DNA from: Apophysomyces variabilis
Lineage: Eukaryota > Mucoromycota > Mucoromycetes > Mucorales > Mucoraceae
Assembly (NCBI GenBank): GCA_002749535.1
Contig: MZZL01000402.1
Span: 338,508 to 402,507 of the forward strand
Reading direction: 5' to 3'
Length of the DNA: 64,000 bases
Shown: positions 26,126 through 37,000 of the stretch, one piece after another
Layout of the letters: each line of letters starts with the position of its first letter
Numbering within the stretch: position 1 is the first letter of the stretch
The notes under the pieces: model-generated
Databases searched by the model: none
The model's input: only the letters and a program-made list of their open reading frames with translations
Told to the model about the DNA's origin: nothing
Made by a program: the position numbers and the translations under genes

Positions 26126-28290
26126 GGGGAGAGCTCAAGGATGTGGATGCACTTTTAAAATGAGGTAAAGCGGTAGCTAAGCAGAAAAAGGACGACATTG
26201 AATTTTTCTTTTTCATTTGCTGCCACATTTAATTCCACTGTACTGCGACTTCGATTTTTGAAGTTTGCGAAATTGTTTTTGGGAGATACTGTATAGGCTT
26301 TTTGCTCTGTTCTGCCATACTAAGCAAACAAGTTAAAGTCATTACATGTAAAAATAGGCTTTTTCTCTGCACCAGTCAGACCTATATTCAGATGTATACC
26401 AAATTAGTATCTACTTACATTGTTGTCAATGATAGAAGGAACGCGCCAATGCAAGCAATGTTGCCCAATGCTTATACTGTCTTATATTACGTATGAAGAC
26501 AAAACATAGAACGCCAAACAGATGGACATTCTCAGTAGGTTGCAACCCAAGTTCTTGGCGATCCTTCTGTACTCAGTTTGGAATTGTCTAAATGGGAAAT
26601 AAGGGAAAATCTGGTAAAAATAGGAATATTCCTAGTTTATAGCATAGGTAGCGGAAGTTAATTTATACGCAACGAATTTTTCCAAAACTGGCAACATCGG
26701 TGAATGCTGTCCAAGTCGTGCTTAGCACCTATTGAAGTTTGGGTGGTGACAAAAACAGAATTCGTAGTTGTCCAAAAAGTCTTGGCGTGCGCTAACAAAG
26801 CCAATCGTGCTTGAGCAGGACAGCATGTCACTTTGTATCTGTACCTCGTAAGCTTACAAAGACTTTTGGCTTTCATTGCGTCAAGGTATCTGTTAATATT
26901 TGAGCTTTTGAAAACTTTGATTAAGAAAGATCCATACGGTGAAAGAACTGACCGATCTGTACGGTCACTGGGAAACACATCGCACGTCAAGATACCAACG
27001 ATTAGACGAGGTTCAAAAGCTATAAATACAAAGAAGATGAGGGCCTCTATCATTTTTCCTCCTATCCGAAAGGATACAAATCACGAAAACCAGATATGTG
27101 GGATGAGACACTTTGCTTCTTCTTCTTTCGTTACCGTTTTATGTTATATCGTTTCTCTTGCATGCTTCTTTTTAAACTTTTCCTTTCACAGATGGCACTG
27201 TATGTTCATCGCATGTTTGCTGCTATGGAGACAGGAGTAGATGAGCGTCCATTATGTCCAAGCTGTGACGAGGATTTCACGTCTGTTTCCAATCTAAACC
27301 ATTACAGACAAAGTCGACTTGGTACTAAATATTGAAGGGCTGAAGAATAGAGTCGGAAGTTCAGTATATCAACAGTAGCTTCTCGATATAAGGGTACTTT
27401 CTAAGAACCAAATTTGGTTAATAGTAAGCTTTTCACGTTCGTTAAAGGAACATAATACAAGAGTATACCCTAGAGATTCTACTGCCGTGCCTTTACGTGA
27501 GGAGCGACGTAGCTGTGCTCGTATCTAAAGCTTGTAATAATGGGTTGCTTCTCCTCGTGACATGTTCTTTTCGATCGTGGCTCAGCATGTGGTACACCTA
27601 TTGTACTATTTAGGAAAGATGCTTCTATGCAACATGAATCCAGATGTTAATAATATCCGTCATAGAAGCTGTTGCTTATTTGTTCGCATATCGAGACAAT
27701 CTTATGCAAAGAAACACTTAGATAGAGTCAATAAGTGTTTCATATGCAAACGGAGTTTTCTTGCAGGTCCAAATCCTCAAAAGTGGGCTAAGGCGATAAT
27801 CATATCCCGCCACACCGCAGGACAAACTGTCAGTGTATTCAGCCCATTGAAATTCAGCCCTGTTGTTGACTTAGTCATCACGATAGGAAAGTGGCGTCTA
27901 ATCAAAGGGGAACTACGGCGTTTGGCTTTCTTGTATAGGAGATTTGATAAGCCAGCGATATGATAATGATCGTCCTTTTTACACAAACCTATTGTATTTT
28001 GCTCGGTAGATATACAGCTGCACTACACACTTTTTTGGACTAAGGTTATACAAACCTTCTCGTTTCCATCTCTGCAATTAAGCCATACTTCCCGACATTG
28101 ACATTACACAAGGAAGGCTTGTTTACTTTTCCCGTAAGAGAGCTAAAAAAAAAAAGAAGTAAAAATAGGCCAGGCAAAGCACACTGATTTGCTATGTACT
28201 GCTTGGATTGAAAAAGTGACACACGTTGCTCTGTGTACCCGGGAACCGACCCTAATCGGGTAGTGAAATTACCAGGCACCAAGCAATAAC
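26126..28290. other. Gene-poor region
   Basis: About 2.2 kb. A plus-strand ending at 27187-27334 (YVHRMFAAMETGVDERP then LCPSCDEDFTSVSNLNHYRQ) contains a C-x2-C and could be the last exon of a small zinc-binding protein, but only one Cys pair and one His are visible and I cannot find upstream exons. The 133-codon plus frame at 27562-27963 has no recognisable domain. Confidence 0.35.
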
Positions 28291-28299
28291 TATATAAAG
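28291..28299 (+). promoter_or_regulatory. TATA box of chitin deacetylase-type gene
   Basis: TATATAAAG 91 bp upstream of the ATG at 28382, matching the TATA-type promoters of GNA1 and the amidotransferase-like gene. Confidence 0.5.
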
Positions 28300-28381
28300 G
28301 TCGTCCTTCTCTTTGGCGTTGGAGTTGTTATTCCTCTTTTCATACACACTCAATTCCATCTATTTTACAGTTTTTGCCATC

Positions 28382-29445
28382 ATGCGCACCAGCTTGGTTT
28401 TCACTCTCACTGCTGCTCTTGCTGTCGTCACATCTGCCGCCCCCATTGGGCAAAATAGCTCCTCTCTGATAGTCGACAAGTGTACACAACCCGGAACATT
28501 CGCCCTGACTTTCGATGACGGACCTTTCGAATACACATGGGATCTCGCCAAATCCCTCAATGCACAGGGTATCAATGCTACCTTCTTCATGAACGGCAAC
28601 AATTTCATGTAAGGAGTATACCAAAACTTTTATGTTTGCACGAGATACTGATGGTCTATCTTAGTGATGTGGAAAACTCTAAGACTCAGACTTCCGACGG
28701 CGAAAAGACTTACATGGAGGTCATCAAATACGTCCATGATCTCGGCCATCAAGTTGCCAGCCATACTTACCAGCATAAAGACCTCCCTGGTCTTACCAAA
28801 GAGGAAGTGCAATACCAGATGAACCAAGAGTCCGACATTATCTTCAAGGCAATTGGAAAGAGGTAAAATATTGAAAGCAAGAACCTTGTCCAATCTTATG
28901 TACTGATGGCTCCTTTTTTTTTGCCATAGACCTGCTTGTAAGTGATTAGAGACGTGAAGCTAGGCGATGTTCTAAGATTAAACGAACTCACCTCATTATT
29001 AGACATGCGACCTCCTGAGGGTGCCCTTGATGATCAGGCTAAGGCTGTCCTGGCCGAACTTGGATACAAGTAAGAAATATCTTTGTTTCTCTAAGTTTTC
29101 GACATAAATTAACATTCCTTATTTTTGACAGAGGCGTTGTCCTATGGGATATTGATAGCAATGACTGGAAAAAGCTCGGCATTGAACATGAAAAGACCGA
29201 AATTACCAACGTTCTCGGCTCTGAGACTGGTAACCCCACTGGTGGTCACATTTCCCTGATGCACGATGTAAGTATTTGTCCTCAGTCATTAAAGGATTTA
29301 GCAACTGATTTATATATCTGTTGAATAGGTTTGGGAACACACTGCTAAAGAACTTGTTCCATGGGCCGTTGAATACATCAAGTCTAAGGGATACAAATTC
29401 CAGACCGTCGCTGAGTGCTTGGGCACCAACGATCCTTACTTGTAA
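28382..29445 (+). CDS. Secreted polysaccharide (chitin) deacetylase
   Basis: NodB-fold CE4 enzyme that removes acetyl groups from chitin or chito-oligomers, expected outside the cell. Six exons: 28382-28608, 28665-28862, 28930-28937, 29003-29069, 29132-29267, 29329-29445; 753 nt, 250 aa. Signal peptide at residues 1-20 (MRTSLVFTLTAALAVVTSAA). CE4 motifs in order: TFDDGP (catalytic base and metal Asp), SHTYQHKDL (metal His pair), MRPPEGA, DIDSNDW, and the closing ISLMHDV with the His of motif 5. Exon 3 is only 8 nt (ACCTGCTT), but is needed to give KRPAYMRPP across the junctions. Size and a single domain without binding module match the small mould deacetylases. TATA box at 28291. Confidence 0.9.
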
Positions 29446-29616
29446 ACAAACGGTTAGACAATGTATTTTTACTGTATCATATTTCGCCTTCCCTGTCTTC
29501 AATAAACTAGTTTACTGGCATACACAAGAACTCCAGAATCATGTTGATCATCTCTCTTCATGTCAACAAAACAAATGGTAAAGTTCACTAGAAAGCTTGA
29601 ATACGGATATAGATTA

Positions 29617-31847
29617 CAGTAAGCGCGCGATAAAATTATGCTCAATAAGTTTATGTTCTCGATAAACTTATAAAATTTAGCATGACCGATTTGGTTGAGG
29701 CTTCAATATCACAGATTCGATAAATTTTTTACTTATACGGTTTGCCATGACATATAATTGCTCTAATATTTAGCCGGTCTATATTTGTCTATAATTCCTG
29801 TGTATGGTTTCAATTTTCAGTAAAGTAATCACTAACTGAGGTCTGTTTTGTCGCATCCATTGTCCATTGGAGCTCTCGGAGCTTTTTGGACAGCAAAACA
29901 TCCAATCCGGCATCCAAATTGCATCCAAGGTCCAAGCTATTGCGCAGCTCTTGAATAAGCTCGTTTTGCTCTGCTATTGTTTTGCTCACAAATTTTGGCA
30001 ATGTGAGAGCTTCATCATCGTCATCAGTGTCTTTCTGAGAAATATTTTGATACGAAGACGCCATTTCTATCAGAAGATCCTCCGAGAACGTTTCATGGCA
30101 AAAGATATCTTCGTCATTAGGAAGTAACATAACCGATTCTGCTGCCACTCCATTGGCACGTATAATACGTATGCTCTCGCTAATTTCTTCCATGATTTCT
30201 CTGTTTTCCTCTCCTTCCTCAATGATATTATCTGATTCGCCTGCCATTAACCCTGTTTTGTTGAAACAATTGACGATAGTCACTTTTTTAACACGATTCC
30301 AGGCTGTTTGACAGCACTGCATAGCGGCCAGCTGATTAAGCTTATAGACGTTTTCTCTTTCACCCTTGAAAGAGAATCGCAGGGCTGCAACTCTGTACTG
30401 GATTGCTCTAAAGAAGTATTATGATTGGTCAAATAATACAAATTTTACCTACCTGTAGTAGGATTTGAAAGATTTAATAATGTTTTGGTCTAATGGCTGT
30501 AGTCTGGAGATAGTGTTGGGAGGAAGCAAACATATCTCGATGTTTTTCAGTTCTTGCGTCAGTTTATGAGAAGATCCGTTGTCGACCAACAATAAGACCT
30601 TCTCTCCTTTGTGAAGCCTGCCGAGCACCAAATCAAGTCTTCGCAGGACCTTGCGGAATGTCGTGCTATCCATCCAAGCCTTTGAATTCCAATAGTATTC
30701 GCATCCATGGTCTTGTCCTGGGCTTAAGTCAATGTCAATCGTTTATATACTTTGGATTATACCTGTCTTTCCCTTAAAGCATCTAGGCTTTTCAGTTTTT
30801 CCAATAAAAAATGGAGGTAGAAGATGAGAGACTTCAGCATTTGCAATTAGCACAACTATCAGACGTCTTTTATCTTGGTTCAAACCAGCAATAGGCTCCT
30901 TGGAGACAGTTTAAGTTGGCACTTGACTAAAAAAAAAGACCAGTTTCATCAAGATTGTAAACCCGAGAAGCATTATAACCATGGATCTTTTCTTTGATTG
31001 CTGCTATCATTTCTTGTATACTTTCGTTTTCAAGAACGACAGATCCAGCCGCACCATGAATACTATGGCTATGAAAGCCCTACCGTCTTTCGAAATTTGT
31101 CATCCAACCATCAGAAAAACTGAATCTACTGATATCGATCCCCATTTCCTCGAAAATTTTAAGGCTTGCCCCTTTATGACGCTGCGGTTGATGGGGATTT
31201 TGTTTTCTGCAGTCTGATCAATCCACATAGCTAAAGATTTCTCTAACCCAGGGAAAGCAGGGATTCTTTGCCTCTTGGAATTCAGCTGGATCTTGTCCAT
31301 TTCCTCATACTGTATAATGCTCTCTTCTTAAGGATAGTAGAAATGGCTGCCTGGGTCGGGATTTTGTTCAACTTAAAAAGTTTCATATGCCCATTCGGCC
31401 ACTTCTTTCTGAGATTTTTTTTGTTTCCTCTGCGTAGTGACATATATCCAATCTTTGAGCGTTTGAGAGCGTCGTCTTTTTTTGAGCTTGTCTTGTGTTA
31501 TGCATTGTGCTAAATGTGAGTTTATGGGGTAAAAAAATACTTCAGTAACCATGTATTTATTATGGATCGACTTTCTTTATCTGCTCGGATCAACTCAGAC
31601 AATAGTCTCTAATCCGCCGTGTATCTACACTTATATCGATAGGCAATAACTTTTTAGCACGTTGATAAAGTAAAGATGCTATTTCCTATCATCTCTTCTG
31701 ATCTGATTAGTAGCTGCTCTTATTAACTCACTACTAGCCAATAGGTGCATATTACAAGCTGCGGATGTTTAATTTAATAATTATACACTTGATAAACTTA
31801 TGCGTTTTCTGCCCGACGGCGAGTATAATTTTATCGCGCGCTTACTG
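29617..31847 (-). mobile_element. pogo/Tigger-like DNA transposon with intact terminal inverted repeats
   Basis: Both ends are recognisable: left end from 29617 and right end to 31847 carry inverted repeats starting CAGTAAGCGCGCGATAAAAT; 27 positions are compared with one mismatch. Each is flanked by the dinucleotide TA (29615-29616 and 31848-31849), the TA target duplication of Tc1/mariner-pogo elements. Further in, both ends carry ATAAGTTTAT subterminal motifs. Length 2231 bp, typical for pogo/Tigger. The single encoded gene runs on the minus strand and is decayed (separate entry). Confidence 0.85.
29810..31330 (-). pseudogene. Decayed Tigger/pogo transposase (HTH_CENPB + DDE)
   Basis: N-terminal part (about 31330-31100): IPTQAAISTIL then GLEKSLAMWIDQ and INRSVIKGQALKFS, the paired CENP-B-type helix-turn-helix DNA-binding domains. 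Middle: VYNLDETGLFF near 30950 gives the first catalytic Asp. Then KVLLLVDNGSSH (second Asp) and LLPPNTISRLQPLDQNII, the classic Tigger third-motif region, at 30449-30673. An intron (AGG|GTAGGT to CTTTAG, about 30408-30455) joins KSYYR to AIQYRVAALRF. The C-terminal tail (29810-30322) is open and acidic. Stops and frame shifts between about 31090 and 30700 destroy the central domain, so the copy cannot make full-length transposase. Confidence 0.8.
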
Positions 31848-31849
31848 TA

Positions 31850-32295
31850 CTCTGTGGGACAAAAAAGTCTCATAGGCGCATAAATCGTACAAACATCGCA
31901 TATCTCATGTAACTAAAAGCCGCACAAGTCTCAAAAAAGTGTCATTTATATGACATACCACTTTCCTGCGACGTGTGCAGCATTTCTATCCCGTTGTGGA
32001 GCATGGTAAGTCGCCCGGCGCGCAGCTTTATGAAAATGTGAGTCATAAGCGATACGCCTTGTTGCTGTTACGCAATCTTGGCTCTGCCTCTCCAAAGTGA
32101 GGATTCTTATTATGATGTCATTGGCGCTACAAACAATTGCATGTCAAGAAGTACGTCTCCTCACAGATCGTAACATGATTCCTGCTGCATATTTGTTTAT
32201 TGTCGGTGTAGCAACTGTGATGAATTTTGATTTAAGGCTGTGCTGTATATGACCAAGACGTTTCTCCTTTCTTTAGTGCAACCTTATATTTTTTT
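31850..32295. other. Intergenic between transposon and MATH gene
   Basis: About 450 bp; presumed promoter of the downstream gene. No other feature recognised. Confidence 0.4.
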
Positions 32296-34027
32296 ATGAG
32301 TGGAACCTACGAGCACAGATCAGTGAGTAAGCCGTTTCAAGAACGTGGTTGATTTTGATATACGCATATGTCCTGTCCAGGAACTTCAGTTCTACTATCA
32401 TGTTTCACACTTCCTTCGACAACGTCTCCATGATATAAAAGAACTGGAAACCACAGATGGAGATAACATGAAACGAGTGGATGACCTTATGAGGCAAACA
32501 AACGCTCATATCCAATTCATCGAAGAGGAGCCCTCCATGTCAAAGGAGGATAAAGACGCGGTTGCTTTTGATTTTATCAAACTTAAGCTGGCCCTTTCGG
32601 AGTGTCAAAGCGCATACAATCTTCGAATGGTGAACTTGAGCCTTCAAACGTTAAACTCCAAACTAGAGGATATGACACAGAAATATGATGCCAAGTCGCA
32701 AGAGTGCAAAGAACTGGAATTAAAGCTACAATCCATGGAAAGCAAGATTGCCCAAAGCCAACCTGAGACGGAAAAAGTCGACCTACAAGGACCTTTGGCC
32801 ATTGTAGCTAAGTTGAACGGGCCGGTTCAGGAAACGCGCTGCTTTATTTTTGATAAGTACACAACTTACAATGAGCTGTGCAAAAAGGTATGGCTAAAAC
32901 GCTATAGATAGCCTACAGACACTATTGCTTTTAGATACAAGAGGCATTTTCTCTTGAATCTTACACAGTGCAAGCAAAACATGACCATGACGAGAACGGG
33001 TTCAAGACCATTTCAACAACCAACGATTATAAAGGCATCATACAAAATCTGGGGAAAGAGGAAAAGTCAAATGGTCATGCTCACTTGCTAGAGATATATG
33101 TTGAAGACAACGCAGAAAAAGAAAACGTACAGGTAAACGTTGGCGCATTTATTGCTCTCTCCTTATTTTTGAATTTCTGGGCATGAATTTACACATACTA
33201 ACCAGTTTTATTACATAGACAGATTTAGAGAGTAAAACGGAGAGTGATAACCAAAGCGAACTGTTTGTCAATCTTAGTGAACAAGAAATCTCTTCGGCCA
33301 AATCAAACCTCGAAGTTGAATCCAATGAACGTGGGAAGACACAAACGCATGATTATTGTAGGCAGACAAGGCACTGTGCTCCGAGAAATTGACTTGTTTT
33401 GTATAGTGGACAGTGTGGGTTTGGAACTTCTTCCTCGTGAAAATCGTAAAAACTCTTATTTCGGCTCCTATCACTGGTGCCTAAACAACTGGCAGGCTCT
33501 CGAGGGAGAAGTGATAAGCAAGACGTTCCACGTAGGCGGACATGAATGGTACTGAACTGCATTGCTCTGAAAGTGCTAAGCGGAAATAGGTGCATTGCGA
33601 TATATCCTAAAGGATGCAAGCTAGCATATGGTGAAGGGTATATTTCCCTTTACCTTCGACACGATTGCAAGGACTCCGAACATAGCGTGAAAGCTCAATG
33701 TATGCTGATGATATCGAACGTGACCAAACCTGAAGAACACTATTACAAAATAGGTAGCTCAGCTAGTTTAACTTGTCTTATATTAACGAAAAGAAAACAG
33801 GAACTCTGCAGACGTTCAGTAAAGACGCTGGTATTGGATACAAGCACTTCTATGCCGTTGAGCATTTGGCTAAAAAGCATGAAGGAAAGGGCCCTTTGCT
33901 TGAGGACAATCAATGCAATCTGTCTGTATATGTCCGTGTCGTGGATCCGTCTTCTGTAGGATTGTATTCTATTTTGAATCGCCGAGCTTCATATGGGCGT
34001 TACCTTGAAAAAAAGTTGGCTACTTAA
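32296..34027 (+). CDS. Coiled-coil + PB1-like + MATH domain protein
   Basis: Seven exons: 32296-32322, 32381-32887, 32935-33132, 33219-33357, 33407-33548, 33590-33753, 33801-34027; total 1404 nt, 467 aa, all introns GT-AG and 41-86 nt. The first exon has 9 codons (MSGTYEHRS). Residues about 15-140 are a long helical coiled coil. About 146-235 (GPLAIVAKLNGPVQETRCFIF, then YNELCKKIQEAFSLESY and NGFKTISTTNDYKGIIQNL) looks like a PB1 ubiquitin-like domain. From about 310 a MATH/TRAF-C fold follows: SYHWCLNNWQALEGEV, FHVGGHEWCIAIYPKGCKL, ISLYLRHDC, FSKDAGIGYKHFYAVEHL, NQCNLSVYVRVV. MATH proteins usually bind ubiquitin-system partners, and PB1 mediates oligomerisation. The MATH call is firm, the PB1 call moderate. 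No BTB or protease domain follows. Function unknown. Confidence 0.75.
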
Positions 34028-37000
34028 TTTATATTTAAAAACTGCCAATATCATTTTTTATATACACAATACCTGCTGTCAGTTTATAAAAGGCGTCCGA
34101 TCATAATATCTGCATAGATGCTAAATAGCTGTGTAACCCAAAGTGCGTTATTTCAGCCAAGTATATGAAAACATACAGTTTTTAGTATATACTATGCCAT
34201 CCATGACAAATAAGATATCCAGGGGACGCATTGATGTTCTATAGCTTCTATCCCAATGTCAGAGAACTAAGGTTGAGATGTATCTCCTTTCAAAGCAATA
34301 TGGAAACTTTATGTCGTACGTTTTGAACCAAAGAAATTACATCGTAGTGAACACAGTAGAGGAAAGTTCAATAAACGTAAGGTGAAACTTAGTCTTTATT
34401 TATTGACATTGAGCGCTGCGTTTATAAAACCATACTCGATCTTGTCTAGTCATAAGAAAAGAAGGAAATGTAAAGCAGTTTGGCCTCACAGTAGAGAAAA
34501 TAAAAACGAAGAAAAGCTTTAGAAAACCTAAATGGAAAGGCGGAAAAAGCGAAAACCAGGTTTCTTTTGTCCTATCGTGTGACAAGCCGACAAGCTCGAC
34601 TTGCCAGTATTTAACGTGCAAGACCACAAAACTTTCCGTGTTCGGTTTGTTCATCCTACAAGCGAGAAAGCCTCTAATTGCATTAACATATCTTCAGTAT
34701 ATCAAACCGTAAAAATATTAACACTTTTCATTAAAAGACAGGACTACCATTATCCGTACTACACCTGCAAACATCATATTTGCGATTTTTAAAACTAATA
34801 TGTACTTTAAAAGCTAAGAGTCTTCACGTTTTACTTGGAATGCTTTGACACTCGTACCCGTAAGCTATCACCAGTAGACTACAGGCAAGCCTGATATGCG
34901 TACGGCAAAAAGCAGAGAATGTAATGAAAGCAGGACTACAGAATATGCTAATTTCTGTGAAATTTTCTATTCCTCTTGCTTCATTGAGAAAACCGCTTTG
35001 GCTTTATTAGAAGTAGTAGAGAAAGAAACGCTTTTCATAGTATTGTTTATAAGTACTGAAACATTTGAGGACATTGAACATAGAGTGAGTTATAAATGAG
35101 AGAGTAACATGTTTATCTGTTTGGTAGAGACAATCATTTCTCGTAGTCATTGACGGCAAACTTCAAGAACAAGAACTACCTATAACAATGAATTCAAGCA
35201 AAGGTATTTCATGATAGACTATATAAATAACCCAAATTATAAAACAGAGATATACGATATTTCTCTTTGTCTGCAGATTTGTACGGCGGGAAACCTTAAC
35301 CTTAGGATTTTTACATAACGTAGGATGAAGAACTGAGAACAGTACTGGTAAGTTGCCTACAGTTCACTTCAACTCGAATACTTTGTAAAACGTTTGGCAG
35401 GGGGAATGCTTGAAATTAGCGTGGATGCACTGCGGCAAAAACTGCAAGGTGCGTCAAGTCAATCGTTTAACAATACGCTGGGGCGCTTGATGGCCTAAAG
35501 ATGTCAAAGCGTCCACGAGAAATCTTCTTGTAAATATGATTCTCAATCTTTATAAAGATCAACGTATTAAATTCTCAAAGACACCACATCTATACTTGGA
35601 AAAGTACGACGAGAGTTTAGACCGTAGAAATGATCATTTTCAGGAAAGAGCCTGCTAGTCCGTCTGACTGGTAAGCACTATCCCAAAACGTACAATAGGT
35701 GCCGATCTACCTTTCAAAGTATGTCTGGTAGCTAAAACGTTGCTAGATCGGCCGATGCCCGAGGGGAGAATGTAAGTTAGTATATTAACCGCTATTGGCC
35801 AAAAAAAAACTTGAGGTAGGTCTACCGTTAATGAAAGAAGGACAACGGACGGAAAAGCTAACGAAGCTTTCCGGTGCATATAAAACGCACCGAATCCGGT
35901 AAAAGGATAGGGCCAAACGAGAAGTGATTCTAATCCGATGAACGGTGCTGCAGTATGTACATCACTAGTGATCATAAACTGATCAACAGCAGAGAATAAG
36001 TATTTTCAGTTGTTTTTCATTTTTATATTTTTCAGTATGTTATACAAGTCTGGCCCAAATGTGGAACTGTAGTGATATAGGTGCATTAACAAGCAGGAGA
36101 CTGAGCTAAAAGTCAAATATCTAGCTCAATTGATATAGAGTCAATCGAACTACCAAGTTTATTTGAATTTTTCGAACAATAAACAAAGTTTAAACTGTGA
36201 AGCTTACTTCCAATAAACGCGTCACTTCAATGGATCTGTTGCACTATGTGTTCGACCCAATGATATGATAGTGGGCATTTTTATGAGTTGACGAAACATT
36301 CTTTTCAATATCTGGATCCTTGTTTTACTGCTGGCGAATCTTCCGAAGACTATACAACGTTTAGGATAAATAATACTTAGACTTAGATAAAGTCTACAAG
36401 TACTAAAACTAAACAACTCGGCATGAACATTTTCCCTATATAACGATGGCATGGCTCTATGGTTTTAATGGCAATTGTTAGGAAGCCTTTAGAAATAACT
36501 AGCAATTTTCCTTCTGGTCAAACTTCGTTATACCGTAGTAGCTTAGGTGTTACTATGTGGCAAGTGTTCTCGTACGATCTCATTCATATTATAACTTCGT
36601 TATAGCTATGAAAAGATTTGACGAACTTGCATGATGGCTACTGAAAGGCTCACTGTATAACAGGCCTTTAACTGCAGGAGTACTTGTACTCGAGATCTGT
36701 CCGGTAACGTTTCCCGAAGCCTATCTGCCTTGTGCTTCCGGCTCCAGCAAAGTGAATGTTCGATAATGCATGTATCATACCCAATGTGACAATATCATGC
36801 AACGACTAACAAGACTCTCAGTGAGCAGTAGATATGATTGGCAATCAAACGGTTCGAAAGCGCTCCAATGGTAAACAGCATCTTTCTAATAACGTTAGAG
36901 ATGCGAGTAGGCACATTTAATCTGAAGCCACAGTAGTCTTCTGATGCTTTCCTTTTTTCCTTTTTTGCCACTGGTTACTGAATCAAGACCGACACATCAA

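Noticed and set aside
26833..27334. Plus-strand frames ending in a CPSCDEDF...NHYRQ zinc-finger-like sequence
   Set aside because: Only one Cys pair and one His; no conventional start or upstream exon found.
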